Shown: positions 1 to 12,901, numbered from the stretch's first letter. The stretch: DNA of 64,000 bases from Paracentrotus lividus (GCA_940671915.1 CALNVZ010000641.1:9685805-9749804), one strand, 5' to 3'. The notes: generated by a model from the sequence alone, not told the origin. Numbers and translations: made by a program.

Positions 1-457
1 AATTCATTTCAAATAACCTTTAAATAAGATTCATAACCCTGAAGGGAATTTTATTTGGCATTATTTACATCATTCTCGTAAGAGCAATGAAAAGTATAGA
101 GGGACAATTCCATGAAAGGGCACACGTTGTTGTAGCTTCGAAATCAAAGAAAATTTGTACTCCGCTGTGAGCAACGTCCATAGAATAGGATTTTATGGTC
201 ATTTGTGTTGGATTTGAAATAACATAGCATATTTAATTACAGAGGACCAAAAATACTCTGGTTACGTTTGATTAATTTCTACACATTTACATTACAACGG
301 CGATGGGAGTTATATTACTGCATTATTGCTGACAGATTTAATTGAATTTTGAGTCTTGGATTTCGAATCGGCTTTTGTTGTCATTTTCTTTGGCCATGAC
401 TTGGAATTCACGCAGACTTATCCGATTGCTGAGCCTTTTCTGGTGCTTGCAACCTTA
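1..457. other. Intergenic, no feature seen
   Basis: AT-rich sequence with no recognisable gene, repeat or simple-sequence tract. The short open frame reaching into the neighbouring MITE has no protein character. Confidence 0.6.
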
Positions 458-705
458 GGGTGCTATCTCACTTCGCGGAAACAAAAATTGAGACAGATTT
501 GCCGGATGGCATTGTCTCCTCTTTTTCCGCGACGAAATCTTTTGAACAAAAGATACAAAAGACGGATTAGCCAGCATGCCATTGTACTAGATCTGTCTCC
601 TGTAGCACACAAAAATCTGTCGCGGAGACAGTGGAGACAGATATAGTGCAATGACATGTTGGCAAATCTGTCTCAATTTTGTTTCCGCGAGGTGAGATGG
701 CACCC
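458..705. mobile_element. MITE, family A copy 1 (GGGTGC termini)
   Basis: About 248 bp bounded by inverted ends. The left end begins GGGTGCTATCTCACTTCGCG. The right end, read on the other strand, is the same except for two mismatches. The interior carries repeated 'tctgtctc' and 'ccgcg' words that fold back on each other. A second copy lies at 11763-12005. There is no open frame for a transposase, so it is non-autonomous. The flanks (TTA on the left, TTT on the right) do not give a clear target-site duplication, so the superfamily is unknown. Confidence 0.75.
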
Positions 706-1881
706 TTTATGATGAGCAAAGGATTACATTGTTTTCTTAGCATGCTAAGTGAGAGATAAATGGATTGTATACATTATATTTTCGTCATAATTATGCAACA
801 TCATTGTGCGAGATATCACTGCAAAAAATTAAATAAGATAAGTCATGTCATTTTCTATGTTCACTTTCTATTTTATGCCAAAAAGTCGTTGACGTTGGCC
901 TCAAGAACACCCTTTAAAACATGATAGACATTTAAACTTATCCTGCAATAGTACCATTACATCCTGCTCGACAGCCTACGCAAATTTAAGTAGTAAGCTC
1001 AATTGGAGACTCTTATCAAAATCACTGGCGTAAAATACGTTTATTTGAAGTCAGCTATTTGTTGTCGCCAAAATCTCACGTCTTCAAAATTCATCCCTAC
1101 TGTTCTCAAGATTATTAGCCCGCGGCATTGAATTCTAAATGAGCCCATTAAGCGCAAACGTTTTTTTTTTTGTGTTGTTGTTGTTTTGTTTTTTTTTACA
1201 AAGCAGACGATTATTTTAACTGAGATTATTAAACAATTAAAGGTAAGAAAATCTATAAATAGTTTTATCGTGCTTGAAATGTATTATTCCATTTGCACTT
1301 TTGTGTATTTGTATATACTTGAAATAATTGCTTGATGTCACCATTTACCCATTCTCTCTTAACATGTATGTATTAATACTTAATAAAATATCACAATAAT
1401 TATATCCTGGTTTGCAAGTTATGTGTGCTTTTACTTTTATGAGGGTGAAATCATTCCAATTATTAAAGGGAGAAAGAAATCTTAGCTGGCTGCTCTCCTC
1501 CCTGCATCTTTTTGAACCTGGTAATGTGTGGTGTCCTGTATAACATCATACAATGCAGGCAATTATTTTACCCTTGATTAAGCGAGAATATAATTGCCTT
1601 TTGTCGAGTCAGTCTATTTCTTCCTGAATTTGGTTTTATTTTACCAATTTGTTTCTGTTGATTGAACTTTAACTCCCGGGTAGTAATTTGAAATGATTTA
1701 GTAGAGCATGACGTTGGATCTATTTACAAAACGACGGCAATCTTAACCCCTTTAAATGTGAAATGGTTAAAACTAAACAAAATGAACCACAATTCGCTGT
1801 CTTATAACCTTCTTGTGTACATGTAGTTTGTGAGGTTGAATCGCCTCAGTACTTTTAGTACAATAAAAATAAACTCGGTAT
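706..1881. other. Intergenic, no gene seen
   Basis: AT-rich, with short T-rich tracts near 1160-1200. No splice-bounded open frame or repeat pair was recognised. Confidence 0.5.
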
Positions 1882-1910
1882 TATATACATATATATATAT
1901 ATATATGTAT

Positions 1911-1970
<60 letters not shown>

Positions 1971-1997
1971 TTATTTATTATTTATTTTTTTTTTTTT
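1882..1997. repeat. (AT)n microsatellite followed by poly-T
   Basis: Two AT blocks separated by a short 'gtattata' interruption run to about 1953, then almost pure T up to a G run at 1997-2005. The open frame crossing it is a low-complexity artefact. Confidence 0.95.
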
Positions 1998-2870
1998 GGG
2001 GGGGGACTCTCTATGAGGGCTGAATAAACAAAAAATTTACGCTTTCTCCCTTTATTTTAATGATGTTCTCCCATGCTTTTAGCATGTTTAGATGAACCCA
2101 GGATAAAATCATCTTCATATACGATTTGGTTTTCTTTCTGGTATCTCGCATCACTTTTATTCCATGATATACGGGTACTTGAAAAACATTAACTCTTTTC
2201 ATTATGCGTGTATGAGATCAATTTTACTGATAGTAAAACATAATGGCCTCTTGAGTGTCAACGCCTTGGCGACATTTACATGAAAATAATCTTTGATGTA
2301 AAGAAAATGATTAATTGATTGTATCGAAGCTTATATACATGACAATCGTACACTTCAGTGCAAAGCTTTAAAAAATATGGCCTAATTTATAATAGATAGT
2401 GAGCATTATTCGCATGCTTCTTCAGTTTATGTAGTTTACATTTAGAAAAAAAAAGACGAACAAAAAATAAGAAGATTTTTAACCATTATTTTGCAAAAAA
2501 GTCAAAAATATATACCATGAATGTATCCATTGGGTTTAACGCCAAGTCGCATATTGTAGTAATCGATACTTTATATTGAGGGCTACCCAAATTTAGACTA
2601 GGCTTTTAACAAACTGTAAATGGCGCTTCTGAACTCTCGTCGAGACCAATAATAGCTCATATTCAGGCGCAACATGGATACTTGAGTCTTCGACGAAGGC
2701 AGTTAAGTTTCCTGAAGAAGGGGAATCAAGTGAGTATTTAGGAATTCAAGATTAAGAAATGAGGCACATTTGAACAGTTCTGTCCAAGGTGAATCTGATG
2801 TTGGGAGAACTGTTCATGTTTGACAAATCAAAAAAGTTTGTTTGTTATTGTAAAAGATCAAAGAGTTGTA
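1998..2870. other. Intergenic, no gene seen
   Basis: No recognisable coding exon, repeat pair or RNA gene was found in this stretch. Confidence 0.5.
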
Positions 2871-3197
2871 CACTGTTAAAAAAAAATTTGTATTTTTACA
2901 GCAAATCTGCTGTCAGTAGAGTCGCCATAAAAATGTAATTTAAAAAACATTTTTGTTGTAAATTTCTCGTCTAAGAATTTATGAAAGAGAAGGGGAAAAA
3001 TCATTTAGAGTTCTATAGCGTACATATTTGGTTAAAACGGAACAAATGTGTTACTCCTGATGTATATTTTGTATTTCTCATGTAATTATTTGCAGGGAGA
3101 AATTTACAACAAAACTGTTTTTTAAATTACATTTTTTTATGGCGACTCTGCTGACAGCAGATTTGCTGGGAAAATACAAAAAATATTTTTTACAGTG
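2871..3197. mobile_element. MITE with CACTGT termini and TA target site
   Basis: About 327 bp with long imperfect inverted arms. The left arm starts CACTGTTAAAA and contains the word CAGCAAATCTGCTG. The right arm ends in its complement, finishing TTTTTTACAGTG. TA stands immediately outside both ends, matching the TA duplication of Tc1/mariner-like elements, although the superfamily is inferred from that alone. Near both arms is the shared segment 'atggcgact' / 'agtcgccat'. No transposase is present. Confidence 0.8.
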
Positions 3198-3261
3198 TAG
3201 TCTTATTATATTTGGATTCCGCGCTCGTAGATCTCCATCCGTTTTGCTGCACAATATAATT

Positions 3262-3441
3262 GTTTCTCTGTATGTCTGTTTCTCTCTCTCTCTCTTTCTC
3301 CATACCCCTTTACATTCTCTGTCTGTCAGTCGTCATCACTCTCCCCTCTCTCTCTCACTGTCTGTCTGTCTCTCAACCTCTCTTTCTTTAGCTCTCCCTC
3401 TCTTTCTCCCCTCTCTCTCTCTCTTCGCCCCCCCCCCCCTC
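3262..3441. repeat. (CT)n-rich pyrimidine tract ending in poly-C
   Basis: Interrupted CT/TCTG repeats with a C run at about 3428-3440. Open frames crossing it on either strand (Ser/Leu-rich, or Arg/Glu-rich on the opposite strand) are products of the repeat. Confidence 0.95.
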
Positions 3442-4110
3442 GTTATCGCTCTTCTTTTCCTTCTCTCGGTTTGCCAATTTTTAATAATTGAAACAATAAT
3501 GTTGTTTAAATATAGCAAACTACGTAGTGCGGATGTCTCTATACGTCTCTCCTTATATTCTTTCTCGTCCATCTATCATTTTTATCCCCCCCCCCTCCCA
3601 TGATATCACTGGTTTCAAGCTTTGTATACATGTACATGTCAGTTTGAAAGCTCTAGCAGTTCCATAACCACCAAGTTGTTGTAAAATAGGACGCCTTAGC
3701 TGAAACAAGATGCCGTTATCATTCAAGATGTATTTTCTAAAAGCAGGAAAGAGATGGCCTCGGAGGAAATGGCGTTTTACAGATGTCCATACCAATGATT
3801 GGCTTGCCACTGTACAGTAATCACGGTCATTATCCTTCCAGCAGTGAGTTTGTAAAGCTACGTTTTTTTGTTAATGCTACTAGGTTTGAAACATAAATGT
3901 GTTTAGTGATAAGGAGCCTATATACAATTTCCAAGTCTTAAGGATTAATAGTGTTTTTTTTTTTATTTTTTTAGATAACCCTTCTCAAACGTAGAAAAGA
4001 TGATTTTAAAGCTCGGGGTTTTAATCAGCATTGGGGGAAATGACTAACATTTTATTTGAAACAATCGATGTATACCTTTCAGTGTCTTTCTCATGTTTTC
4101 TTTATTCTTA
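3442..4110. other. Intergenic, no gene seen
   Basis: Nothing recognisable apart from short C and T runs. Confidence 0.5.
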
Positions 4111-4235
4111 TTTCTCCCCTCCTCTCTCTCTCTCACTCTCTCTCTCTTCTTCCCTCTTTTCTTTCATTCTGTCTCTCTGTTTATCTCTCTCTCTCTCTCA
4201 CTCTCTCTCTCTCTCGTTTCTCTTTCTCTCACTCT
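4111..4235. repeat. (CT)n microsatellite, interrupted
   Basis: CT dinucleotide blocks interrupted by TTC and A. Three overlapping Leu/Ser-rich open frames here are low-complexity artefacts. Confidence 0.95.
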
Positions 4236-5351
4236 GATGCGTTACCAATCATTTCCTTTGATCTTTTGTCCGTGAAAAAAATATTAGAAAAAACAACAAC
4301 AATCTTTTCTTCTACTTTTTTTTATTACCCCAACCTTATTGATAACGATTATGCTTCATTTTTTTTATTATTTTTTTTTAAACATGAATTTAAAAATCTC
4401 TATAATCTACATTACCCCCATTTCAACCACCTGCATTTTCCCTCAAGCTTCCCCTTACCATAACCTGATTATCCAGTTCTTTTGATTCCCTCTTATTTCT
4501 CAGTAAGATGCTTCTATACCCCTCACAAGTCCCTTTCTGGACTGTGTTAACATTGTTCGAACTCAAACATTACCATTTCATTTTCTATAATTGATTCTAA
4601 TTCATCCCTCCCGTTCCACCCTCGAGGAAAGTGGCGGTATAGATGACACAAGCCTCCATTCAAGAGAGTGAATGTTATTAGACATCCCCTAAGAACATGT
4701 CAAACTAAAACCCAGATATAGTCATTGAGACGAAAACCAGGAGGATTGTAATCGCATTATGTCATTTCTCTTATCACATTTGGTTTTCATCCGAAAGATT
4801 TAGCTCGCAGTTTGCAACAAGGTTATGATCAAACCTACCGCTTATGCAAGCTTATATTATGATATAACAAGGAAATATGTAGCACATGGAATTGTATATA
4901 TTCTAGTTCTTATCATATTATTTAAGAAAAATGAAACAAAATTGTAGCAAAATGGGGGGGGGCGGTCTGATACGCTTTTACAATGAAGGGTGTAATGATG
5001 AACATTTTGAAACAGCCCAGCTTTATTTTAGAGTATATAGATTTTTCTGACACAGTTTTTTTTTTTCAATAATTATAATAAAACACGCCCAAGAAAAAGC
5101 AAAGGAAAAATATTTTTTACTTAAAGTATCAAGGCAATTAATCTGAAGCATTTGCTTTTTTTTTTTTTTTTTTGCTTTTTTTTTTTAACTCGTTGACTTT
5201 ATACAAATATTCTGCATGTAGCTAAGTCATTGTGAAGGTGAAAGCCGGTAAATAATTATGCAGTTATATTATATCAAATTATATAAAAAATGGATTTCGG
5301 AACAAAAGCTTAGGCCTTGTCCTAAATCGTCCAAGTTACCAATATTAGATG
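4236..5351. other. Intergenic, no gene seen
   Basis: AT-rich sequence with T-rich runs near 5154-5187 and a short G run near 4954. No gene was recognised. Confidence 0.5.
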
Positions 5352-5585
5352 GGGTGTAACACAAAGATTGCGATTGATAAAAAGTTACGATGGATTTTTT
5401 TTCTTGGTAGCCTCATTTGGAAACCAGATACAGTCATGGATTAGGATTTGAATATGATTTAGATTAGGGTTAGGGCTATGGTCAGGATTAAGATCATCAA
5501 ACTCTGGAGCATCCTGTCCATGATGAGGCTACCGAGAAAAAATCAATCGTAACTTTTTATCAGCGTAAGTCTTTGCGTTACACCC
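5352..5585. mobile_element. MITE, family B copy 1 (hAT-like, 8-bp target duplication)
   Basis: About 234 bp with termini GGGTGTAAC and GTTACACCC. The arms extend inward through 'acgattgataaaaagttacg' and the complementary 'cgtaactttttatc'. The 8 bases outside each end are attagatg (left) and agtagatg (right). They match at 7 of 8 positions, which is the duplication length typical of the hAT superfamily. The interior holds 'ttagggttaggg', also present in copy 2 in the opposite orientation. No transposase frame is present. Confidence 0.85.
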
Positions 5586-6180
5586 AGTAGATGTGTGACC
5601 GTATTATAGCAATAAGAGTGTTTTACGACGCAGTCAATTTACAGGTGATAAATGCAGATCGATTATCTTTACAATTCAAAATCCAGCTAAATTAATCACT
5701 AGTCATTTACATTGCCACAAAACTGTCGACACAATAAAGACAATTTTCCAGATATTATGCTATATTTATGGTCGCATATCGACGAAATTATGGAGCACTT
5801 TTCTAAAAGTTCATATCACTAGAAGCCAGAGACCCGATCAATACAATTTTAGTGGTAACTTCGAAATCCTACTAAATAATAATATCAATTTCTTAGAAAT
5901 ACTGAGCAGGCATCTCATTTTAGAAATCAAAAAATAGGGAATATTTCAAGTATGATTTTATTTCTTCATATTATTAGCACCATCCAGACACCCTTCATTC
6001 AACAATTCATGTTATAGTCTGTCACCATGGAAACACCAGAGTGATCTAGTGGTGCGTAACTTTTTCCCCTTCGGATATTCATTTTATTCTTTTCATTCTG
6101 GAAGAGAAGCAATCAATTTCAAGCATGAATGAAACTTTGAATAGGGATTGCACTTTGGGAAATTGTAGCAGCAGCAGCAA

Positions 6181-6213
<33 letters not shown>

Positions 6214-6449
6214 ACAGCTGTCAGAAAGTGTATTTTGAATAGGTACACGACACATGTAGAATCATGAGAATTGTAAAGTTACATACTACCACCTCCTAAT
6301 GCTGTAGTCACAACAGGGCGTAGGCCTATGTGCTAGAAAAAAAAAATGCTCCAAATTTTATTGTCCGAAGCAAAAAACGAAATACTTTTTCCCTAGCTGC
6401 TCGTGGCCCGGCAGCCACTAGCAGCGCAAGATCGACGTTGCTCTATCCA
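5586..6449. other. Intergenic with poly-A tract
   Basis: No gene seen. A pure A run of about 30 bases lies at 6182-6212, preceded by (CAG)n-like 'agcagcagcagc'. It could be the tail of an old retroposed copy, but no body was recognised upstream. Confidence 0.5.
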
Positions 6450-6596
6450 TTATTATTATTTTTATTTGATGTTTGTTAAACGCCCAGCAGGGTAGCAGCA
6501 ACTCCCATCTCTTCATATGATTGCGGCCGGGGATCGAAATCCACGACCTCCCGTATAAGGCGGACGCTCTATCCACTTAGCCAACTCGTCGGTCGT
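6450..6596 (-). mobile_element. tRNA-derived SINE
   Basis: Read on the - strand from 6596, the sequence begins with a tRNA-like head. It has an A-box match TGGCTAAGTGG and, after a degenerate anticodon arm, a B-box-like GGATTTCGATCCCC. A short unrelated body follows and the element ends in an (AAT)n tail at 6450-6460. This head/body/simple-tail order is the standard SINE structure transcribed by RNA polymerase III. The B box carries an extra base and the anticodon stem is poor, so this is not a working tRNA. Confidence 0.75.
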
Positions 6597-9356
6597 GTTA
6601 GCTGCAACGCTCTATTCGACGGATTTTTGTTGAAAAAAACCCTCTACATCGCACTTACTTTCTTTCATATACAAACAAGGAGCAGGTACAACACAATAAT
6701 GTTTTTTTGTTTGTTTTTTTGTTTTTTTCAATACAATACCTTTCATACAGAAACGTAGAAAAACATATTTGGGACCATGGCATTACACACACCGCAAGTA
6801 CGTTGCACAACACGTACCACGTAGTCTACGGGTCAGTTGTCGCCACCGCATTACACTAAACACTACTGTATTAATTGATAATGTTAATTAATTTTCTAAT
6901 AATGTTAATTGCAGTATTTATTTATTATATGTTGTTCAAGGCGATATAATTACACATAATATCCATTTATGTAATTAAAATATTTTTAATTGTGTTTGTA
7001 TTAGATCAATGCATCCCGTTGTTGATCGTCAATGATACAAAATTCATTAATGAAATATGAAACCATATACACATTGTTTTTAAGAAAATATTTGGCAATT
7101 AAATTATAAAGGTCCCACCAACAATACATTGTTTTCGTATCCTTAAAAATGATTATTTGATTTCAAATTACTGAATCAGAAAGCATGTCGAAAACTGTCT
7201 TGATGGTTATCTTCTGTTTCCTAGGTATCATCTTAAAAATGTGTTGCCTCTCAACACATACCATACTATATCTTTAAAACGTATATGCAGTAGATGTATC
7301 GTTTTCCGATGGATAAATTTCCCTCTGTCTGCTAGCTATAGCCAACGTCCCTTGATATAGCCATTTCATCCTTGAGGTTTGAAATCTAGAAGCCAGTAGC
7401 ATTAAAGTCCTTTGACTGGAATCGCGATATGCAATTTTGGTCATACTTTATCCTTAAGAGGTATGGTGACGCCTGCGGGGAAGACTTTCAGAGGAACTCT
7501 GGATACGAGCGATTGTTTTTCGATGAGTGCTTGGATCACGATTTTATTGTTTGTCTTAATATTATATATATATATATGTAATTTTGTCTTTTACGCCTAC
7601 ATTTTCATGAAAATGACAGGAAATTCATTAAAACAATCATTTCAAATAATGTATAGGAATTGAAGTAGGAGGGGATGATCGGGACAGGTATCCAGACACA
7701 ACAAAAATTTAAGCCCTTTTTTTCTTGATACTAAGCCAAAAGTATTCGTGGAATAATGACTATCAGCATCTATTTTGTGCTTGATCATATTTTCTAAAAA
7801 AAAAAAAAAAAGAAGAAGAAGAAGAAAATAGTAGTATTGGAACATGACTAGCCATAATAAAAAAAAAAGTAGGCTGATTTGCATCCGATACAAAACCTAT
7901 TACTTTACCTCGACGACCACAAACTATATGTAACCGCATTGATATGAATAATGTGTAACATAACCGTACTGCATATTATTACATTAATGAGAGTGCGGTA
8001 TAGATTATATTTCCCAATTATAAGAAAGTGTCTGAGATGTTAGAAAATTGGAAGATAAATCTTTTTACGTAAACTGATTGTAAAGTTCTCGTGTTTTACC
8101 CCACTTTGTCTTATAAAAAGTCTATTTGTATCTATCTCCTTTCTCTTTAGGCCTACCCATGTAGTAAAAAAGTTATATTTTTTTTTGTTAATTTTCTTTC
8201 TCTCGATGTATTCAGCTTTTCCCAAATACCAAAACGAGAATGTAGGTTTCCATCGTCTGTAAATGCTCGTTAAAAAGTTGCCTTCTACATTTGTTTATCG
8301 CTCGTCTCAAATGCGATTACCTTAAGAAAATGCAATTAAGGCGATTGAGATCCGTTTTGAGGCAATTTTACGAAAACATCCATCTACAACACAGATACTA
8401 CATCTTTCGCCAACGCACTTTGGGTAAAGCAGCTTACACGGGTTTTCTGGGGAAAACAACAAAGCTGAAACAATACACCCTAAGGAACACATCGGACTGT
8501 AAGAATCATCCCCGGCATTTTGCACTTCTTCCGCTAGCAAAAAAAGGCGTCCGTTAATTTCTTTCATATAATAGCTTGTTATCTCCGTAGAAGGCTATTG
8601 CCCGAGAGTAATATTCGTTCTTTGCTCCAAGCATTTTGCCCAGGAAGATAATTTAGACAACCTGTTTTTCTTTTTCTTTGCAATGAGAAACGCCAGGGGA
8701 ATAACGCCGAAGGTGATCTTTTCATCGAAGCTATTCTTGTCTGTAAATTTACATTTCCTTCTGGATGCAGCCGAAAACATGTATTCTTTATGAGGTTCAT
8801 AAATACTGGGGTATCACAAGTGATCTAACTTCTTTATAGCTTTTCGAGCGTATATCGTGCCCGAAATAGGAGGACTGGCGCACGATCAATGCGCCCTACT
8901 ATCAAAGTTATGGTCACAACTGATATAACGTGTTTGGGAAGTTCGTATGCCATAGCCTGCGCGGAGTGTGTGCCAACTCTTGTGATTCCTTGTTTCAACA
9001 TGTTGTAGCAAAACAACTTCCATCTACCTGTGTACGATGCAATCCTGCGCAGAGGCGAATGACCGGTTGTGACCAAGGCAAGACGCTTCACGCCAGCATT
9101 TTTGTCCAAAATATCCTGAAGACTCAAATGCGTTATAATCCCAAAGGGACGTTATTTGATGTTATCAGTTGGTCGAATATGCATTGCATTTCACTTCTCT
9201 ATGTCCTTTTATGCACGCTGAAAGGTCGTTCATAAGAAGGAGTAAATGCACTTTCTATCATTACTTTCCATGTTTTTCTTTCTTCAATTTGTTTGTTTGT
9301 TTGTTTATTTGGGTTTTGTTTAATGCCGTTAATGCGGTGGTCAAAACTGATCGAAA
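6597..9356. other. Intergenic, no gene accepted
   Basis: AT-rich with a short A run at about 7797-7811. Between 8290 and 9240, open frames of 60-100 codons overlap on both strands. None has a recognisable domain or convincing splice sites, so no gene is called. Confidence 0.45.
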
Positions 9357-9807
9357 ATGGCACATGTGCACAAGGTAGCTTCCGTTGCATGTAGCCGTGT
9401 TGGGCTAATTTCTGTAACTCCTACGTTTCTGTACCTCCTTCGTTTTGTGTCTGCTCTATGCAGGTCTGTAAAACAGAACTTGCGAAGAAGAATTTTTCGG
9501 CGAAATCCGTCGTATAGAGTTGCACGATGCACGTACGACCTGTTGCGACCACCGCATTACATCGTACCAGTCTGCAAGACCTGGCATTCGTTCATCAAGT
9601 GACTGGTGCTGGTCCTGGGCTATGGAATGAACTGTCACGATTTGTCCGCTTGTCCCCTTCACTTGAGGTGTTCAAGAAGAACCTGAAGACTGGACAGTTA
9701 ATAAATGATTATGAAATTTTACATGTGTGTTAAACAGTGTAAAGCGCTGTGAAACTCACCATGAGTCAGCGCGCTATATAAAAGTTTAGATCCTATCCTA
9801 TCCTAAT
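9357..9807 (+). mobile_element. 5'-truncated non-LTR retrotransposon, 3' end
   Basis: The last coding part reads (R)PPHYIVPVCKTWHSF in one frame and then GLWNELSRFVRLSPSLEVFK in another. These are the kinds of residues that close the reverse-transcriptase ORF of CR1/L2-type LINEs, where 'LWN-LP---R-SPSL--FK--LK' precedes the stop. At least one frameshift lies near 9595-9610, so the copy is dead. The 3'UTR contains 'gtaaagcgctgtgaaac' and 'gcgctatataaaa', and the element ends in a pentanucleotide (ATCCT)3 tail at 9790-9807. The true 5' limit is uncertain; the secure part begins near 9530. Confidence 0.7.
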
Positions 9808-11758
9808 TATGGCACAACTACAGCTGATCTGATAAAATGATACAGGAATGAATTAAAAAGATAGAGATTTCCGTTTTGCCATGACATTCTGTGAATGAAG
9901 TTAAATTGACAGACCTTTGTCTACATTCATATGGCGGAAATAGCCGGCAAAGTGGCAAAGATTATTAATGAAATTGAGAAATAACGGATTCTTCATGTAG
10001 GCCTATCCCTCAGGAATTACGTTTATGCGTTCTTTTCTTCTACTCGCTACAGTAATACACATTGCACAAGGTGTTACAGAACTATTCCCAATGTTATGGG
10101 GGGGGGCGATGGGAGCCGACATGTAATAGCAATAAATCGAAGAGATAATGGATGCTCTTTGCATTCCCTATGGAGAACTGATGATGCACAGCCCGTAACG
10201 ACCAACTGTCTATCGGTCATCTGCTCATGCTCACGGCAAAGAACTATCGATTAATTCCTCTCCATATTTCACCCGTGATGGAGCAGTCCTCAGTCCTGGA
10301 GGGTTTCATACCCTGTCACAGCAGATACCATGAAACTGTCTATAAAGTCGTATGGGAGGATGGAGGGGGAGGTAGTATGACCTTCATAATTACACCAGCA
10401 TTATTTCTTATTGTTTATCCCCCCCCCCCTCGCCCCACAAAAAAGGGGGTGGTCGCATCTACTGTCACATTGTTGAACCGATCGATAGCCGTGTAAAAAA
10501 AAACATAAACGCGTTTACATGTTTTCTATAGGCATGATAGGAGGACGTACTGTTATCTCGAACACAGGTAGGCTCTAATTACCCCATTCTCGATCAATGG
10601 GGACACACTCGATTCAATTGGGATTATACCAGACGTATGGCGATAATTTTGACCCAGATATGGGTATGAACTCTACATTTTTTTTAAACTAACAATAGCA
10701 GCAAAGCAGGATTGAGGGAAAACACCCTTCTCATTAACTTATGTGTCCACTAAGATGCCGAAATCGTATTTAGTGTCAGTGTGACAAGGAAGATGGTATT
10801 TTGTGTTTCTGGTGTGACTGGGTCACCCAATTCTAAAATAGTATTCTTCAAAGTGAATGGATGATGGGCGAGCGAAATGGGAGTCATTTTCATACTCCAT
10901 TGACCAGAAGATTTATAGGTATGGAGATTTCATCAAATGATGTGATCTTCCTTCAGATTGAGAATAGAACCAATAGTTAACCTCGATAGGCTGGGAAAGG
11001 GGAGGGGATGCAGCCGATAAAATTAGGTCAAAGGCATTCAGTCAAATTTCCCAGGAGTCGATGAGATATCATGTAAAAAACGCAACTGGTTTATTTCACT
11101 GTATAAAATATTGAGGCTAAATGCAAAGAAATAGTACATTCAGGTTGTGGGGTTTTGTAACGTGGAGAATGGGTTTATTTTCTTCACATGAGGGTACGTT
11201 TATTCCAGGCTTGAAAATCCGATTCCGCGGACTTTTCACTGTCATACAAATTAGAATGTATGCGATTTAAAGACGAAAACAGGAATTTTTTTCAAATGAC
11301 AGAATTAAAAAACTCTCACTTTAACCAATATTGATAGAAAACGTGAATGGTATACGCTCTTTAACACGGCAAATGGGCCATGTGAAAGTGTGTATTGATT
11401 TACTGCATCTTCTTCGTATATCTGAACGGCTGTACCAGGCAGCCTTGTGCACCCCGAAGGAAACCATTCAATGAGTTATCAACTCAGACGTCAATCTTCT
11501 CAGGAACGAGGGACAGAAATCTAGAGCAATGTTCGATTTTGGACCGGGAGTGTTTATTTACATTTTAGATTCATAATAATAAATGTATGTGTTGAAATGC
11601 GACATAATACAGATCTGACGTCCAGAAGCGCCAGTATGACCAGAGCTTTGACAAAACCGTAGATTACTGTCACGTAGTGAAGACCTATCTTCAGAATAAT
11701 AGGGATTGAAGGAAAAATGCTATAGTTTAGTGCAAATCTATGACCGCCGTAATTCCCT
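9808..11758. other. Intergenic, no gene seen
   Basis: No recognisable exon, repeat pair or RNA gene. G runs (10090) and C runs (10419) are present. The 89-codon frame near 10227-10496 crosses the C run and has no protein character. Confidence 0.5.
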
Positions 11759-11762
11759 CTTA

Positions 11763-12005
11763 GGGTGCTATCTCACTTCGCGGAGACGTCTCCGCGACGG
11801 AATAGAAATTTCGTCTCCGCGACGGATAAATGGTATTAAAGACCTCTCCGAGACGTCTCCGCGACAATTTATGAAAAAAAAAATCCGTCTCCGAAATTCA
11901 GGAGACGTCTCAGGACGTCTCTAATACTATTTATCCGTCGCGGAGACGAAATTTCTATTCTGTTGCGGAGACGTCTACGCGTCTCCGCGAAGTGAGATAG
12001 CACCC
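11763..12005. mobile_element. MITE, family A copy 2 (foldback)
   Basis: About 243 bp with the same GGGTGCTATCTCACTTCGCG terminus as the copy at 458. Here both ends match perfectly and extend outward as CTTA/TAAG (11759-12009). The interior is almost entirely a long foldback built from repeats of GTCTCCGCGACGG, so a single strand could fold into one hairpin. TA flanks both ends, compatible with a 2-bp TA duplication, but the symmetrical flank makes this ambiguous. It is CpG-rich against an AT-rich background. No coding capacity. Confidence 0.85.
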
Positions 12006-12009
12006 TAAG

Positions 12010-12856
12010 TCTTCGAATATACATTTTACATCGTTCTGGCATAACTCTATTGAATTTTCCTGTACTCCCAGATTCACTTTTTCGTACCTACTGAAAAAAT
12101 CGATACAAATAGGTTAGGGGTAGGGTCTTGTATAATCGAATCTACAATGTTGGCTTAATTCCCGAGCATGACTGAATAGTAAAATCGACCAAAACCTGAA
12201 GGTTTTCCCTTTTTTCTCTCGTCACATCCCTTTTCTGTCTGTTTCTCTCATTGGCATTAAATAAAATTAGTAACTAAAGAAGGGGCAACGACTCGTAAAG
12301 AGATTTATTACAAGACAGTCTTGAATGAGCTCTTAGTAAATTGAAATGAATTTAGCCTGCGGTTATTGCTATCAATTATAGTCCGAGTTATTGATATGAT
12401 TTTGAGATACGTTGTTTGAAACTCTCCAAATTCAATAGAAATACGTTGCTTAATTTACCTGGTGCACCTCGCTTGTACCACATTAATTCAGAAATTGCTT
12501 CTTCGAGTCCTCGCAAATGTCCTGGAGGACCCGGGGGAAGGAATTCGCATGATCACCACCATCAAACATTCTGTTTTTCTTCATCTTTGTACCACTCAAA
12601 AAGTAATCCTCGTGATTTATAGGCTCGTGGAAATGTCTTTAATCGCCTACATGCGTGCAGGGACGACATTCATTGTTTTATTGCGGTCAAGAGGGGAATT
12701 TGCGCGGGAAAATGGAAGAGGAAAACAAGTAGATTGAGGGGGAGCATCCGTTAAGCGCATTTTGATGTTTTCACAAGGGGATTGCCAAGAGCGCGTGCGA
12801 CATTATGAGTATCCGGATAAACAGAACAGAGGGTTTTGTTTTATGTCAAATATAAG
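12010..12856. other. Intergenic or upstream region, no gene seen
   Basis: No recognisable exon was found. I looked here for a signal-peptide exon of the downstream Ly6-type gene and found no ATG plus hydrophobic stretch joined to a donor of the right phase. Confidence 0.45.
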
Positions 12857-12901
12857 AGTGTGTGCGTATGTGTGTGTGTGTGTGTGTGTGTGGGTGTGCT
12901 T

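Noticed and set aside
3139..4463. Long open frames (up to 154 codons) near 3139-3603 and 4031-4463
   Set aside because: They run through CT-rich microsatellites, giving Leu/Ser repeats with no domain, and overlap open frames on the other strand or in other phases.
8290..9240. Overlapping 60-101 codon frames on both strands as genes
   Set aside because: No domain, no splice support, and both strands are equally open.
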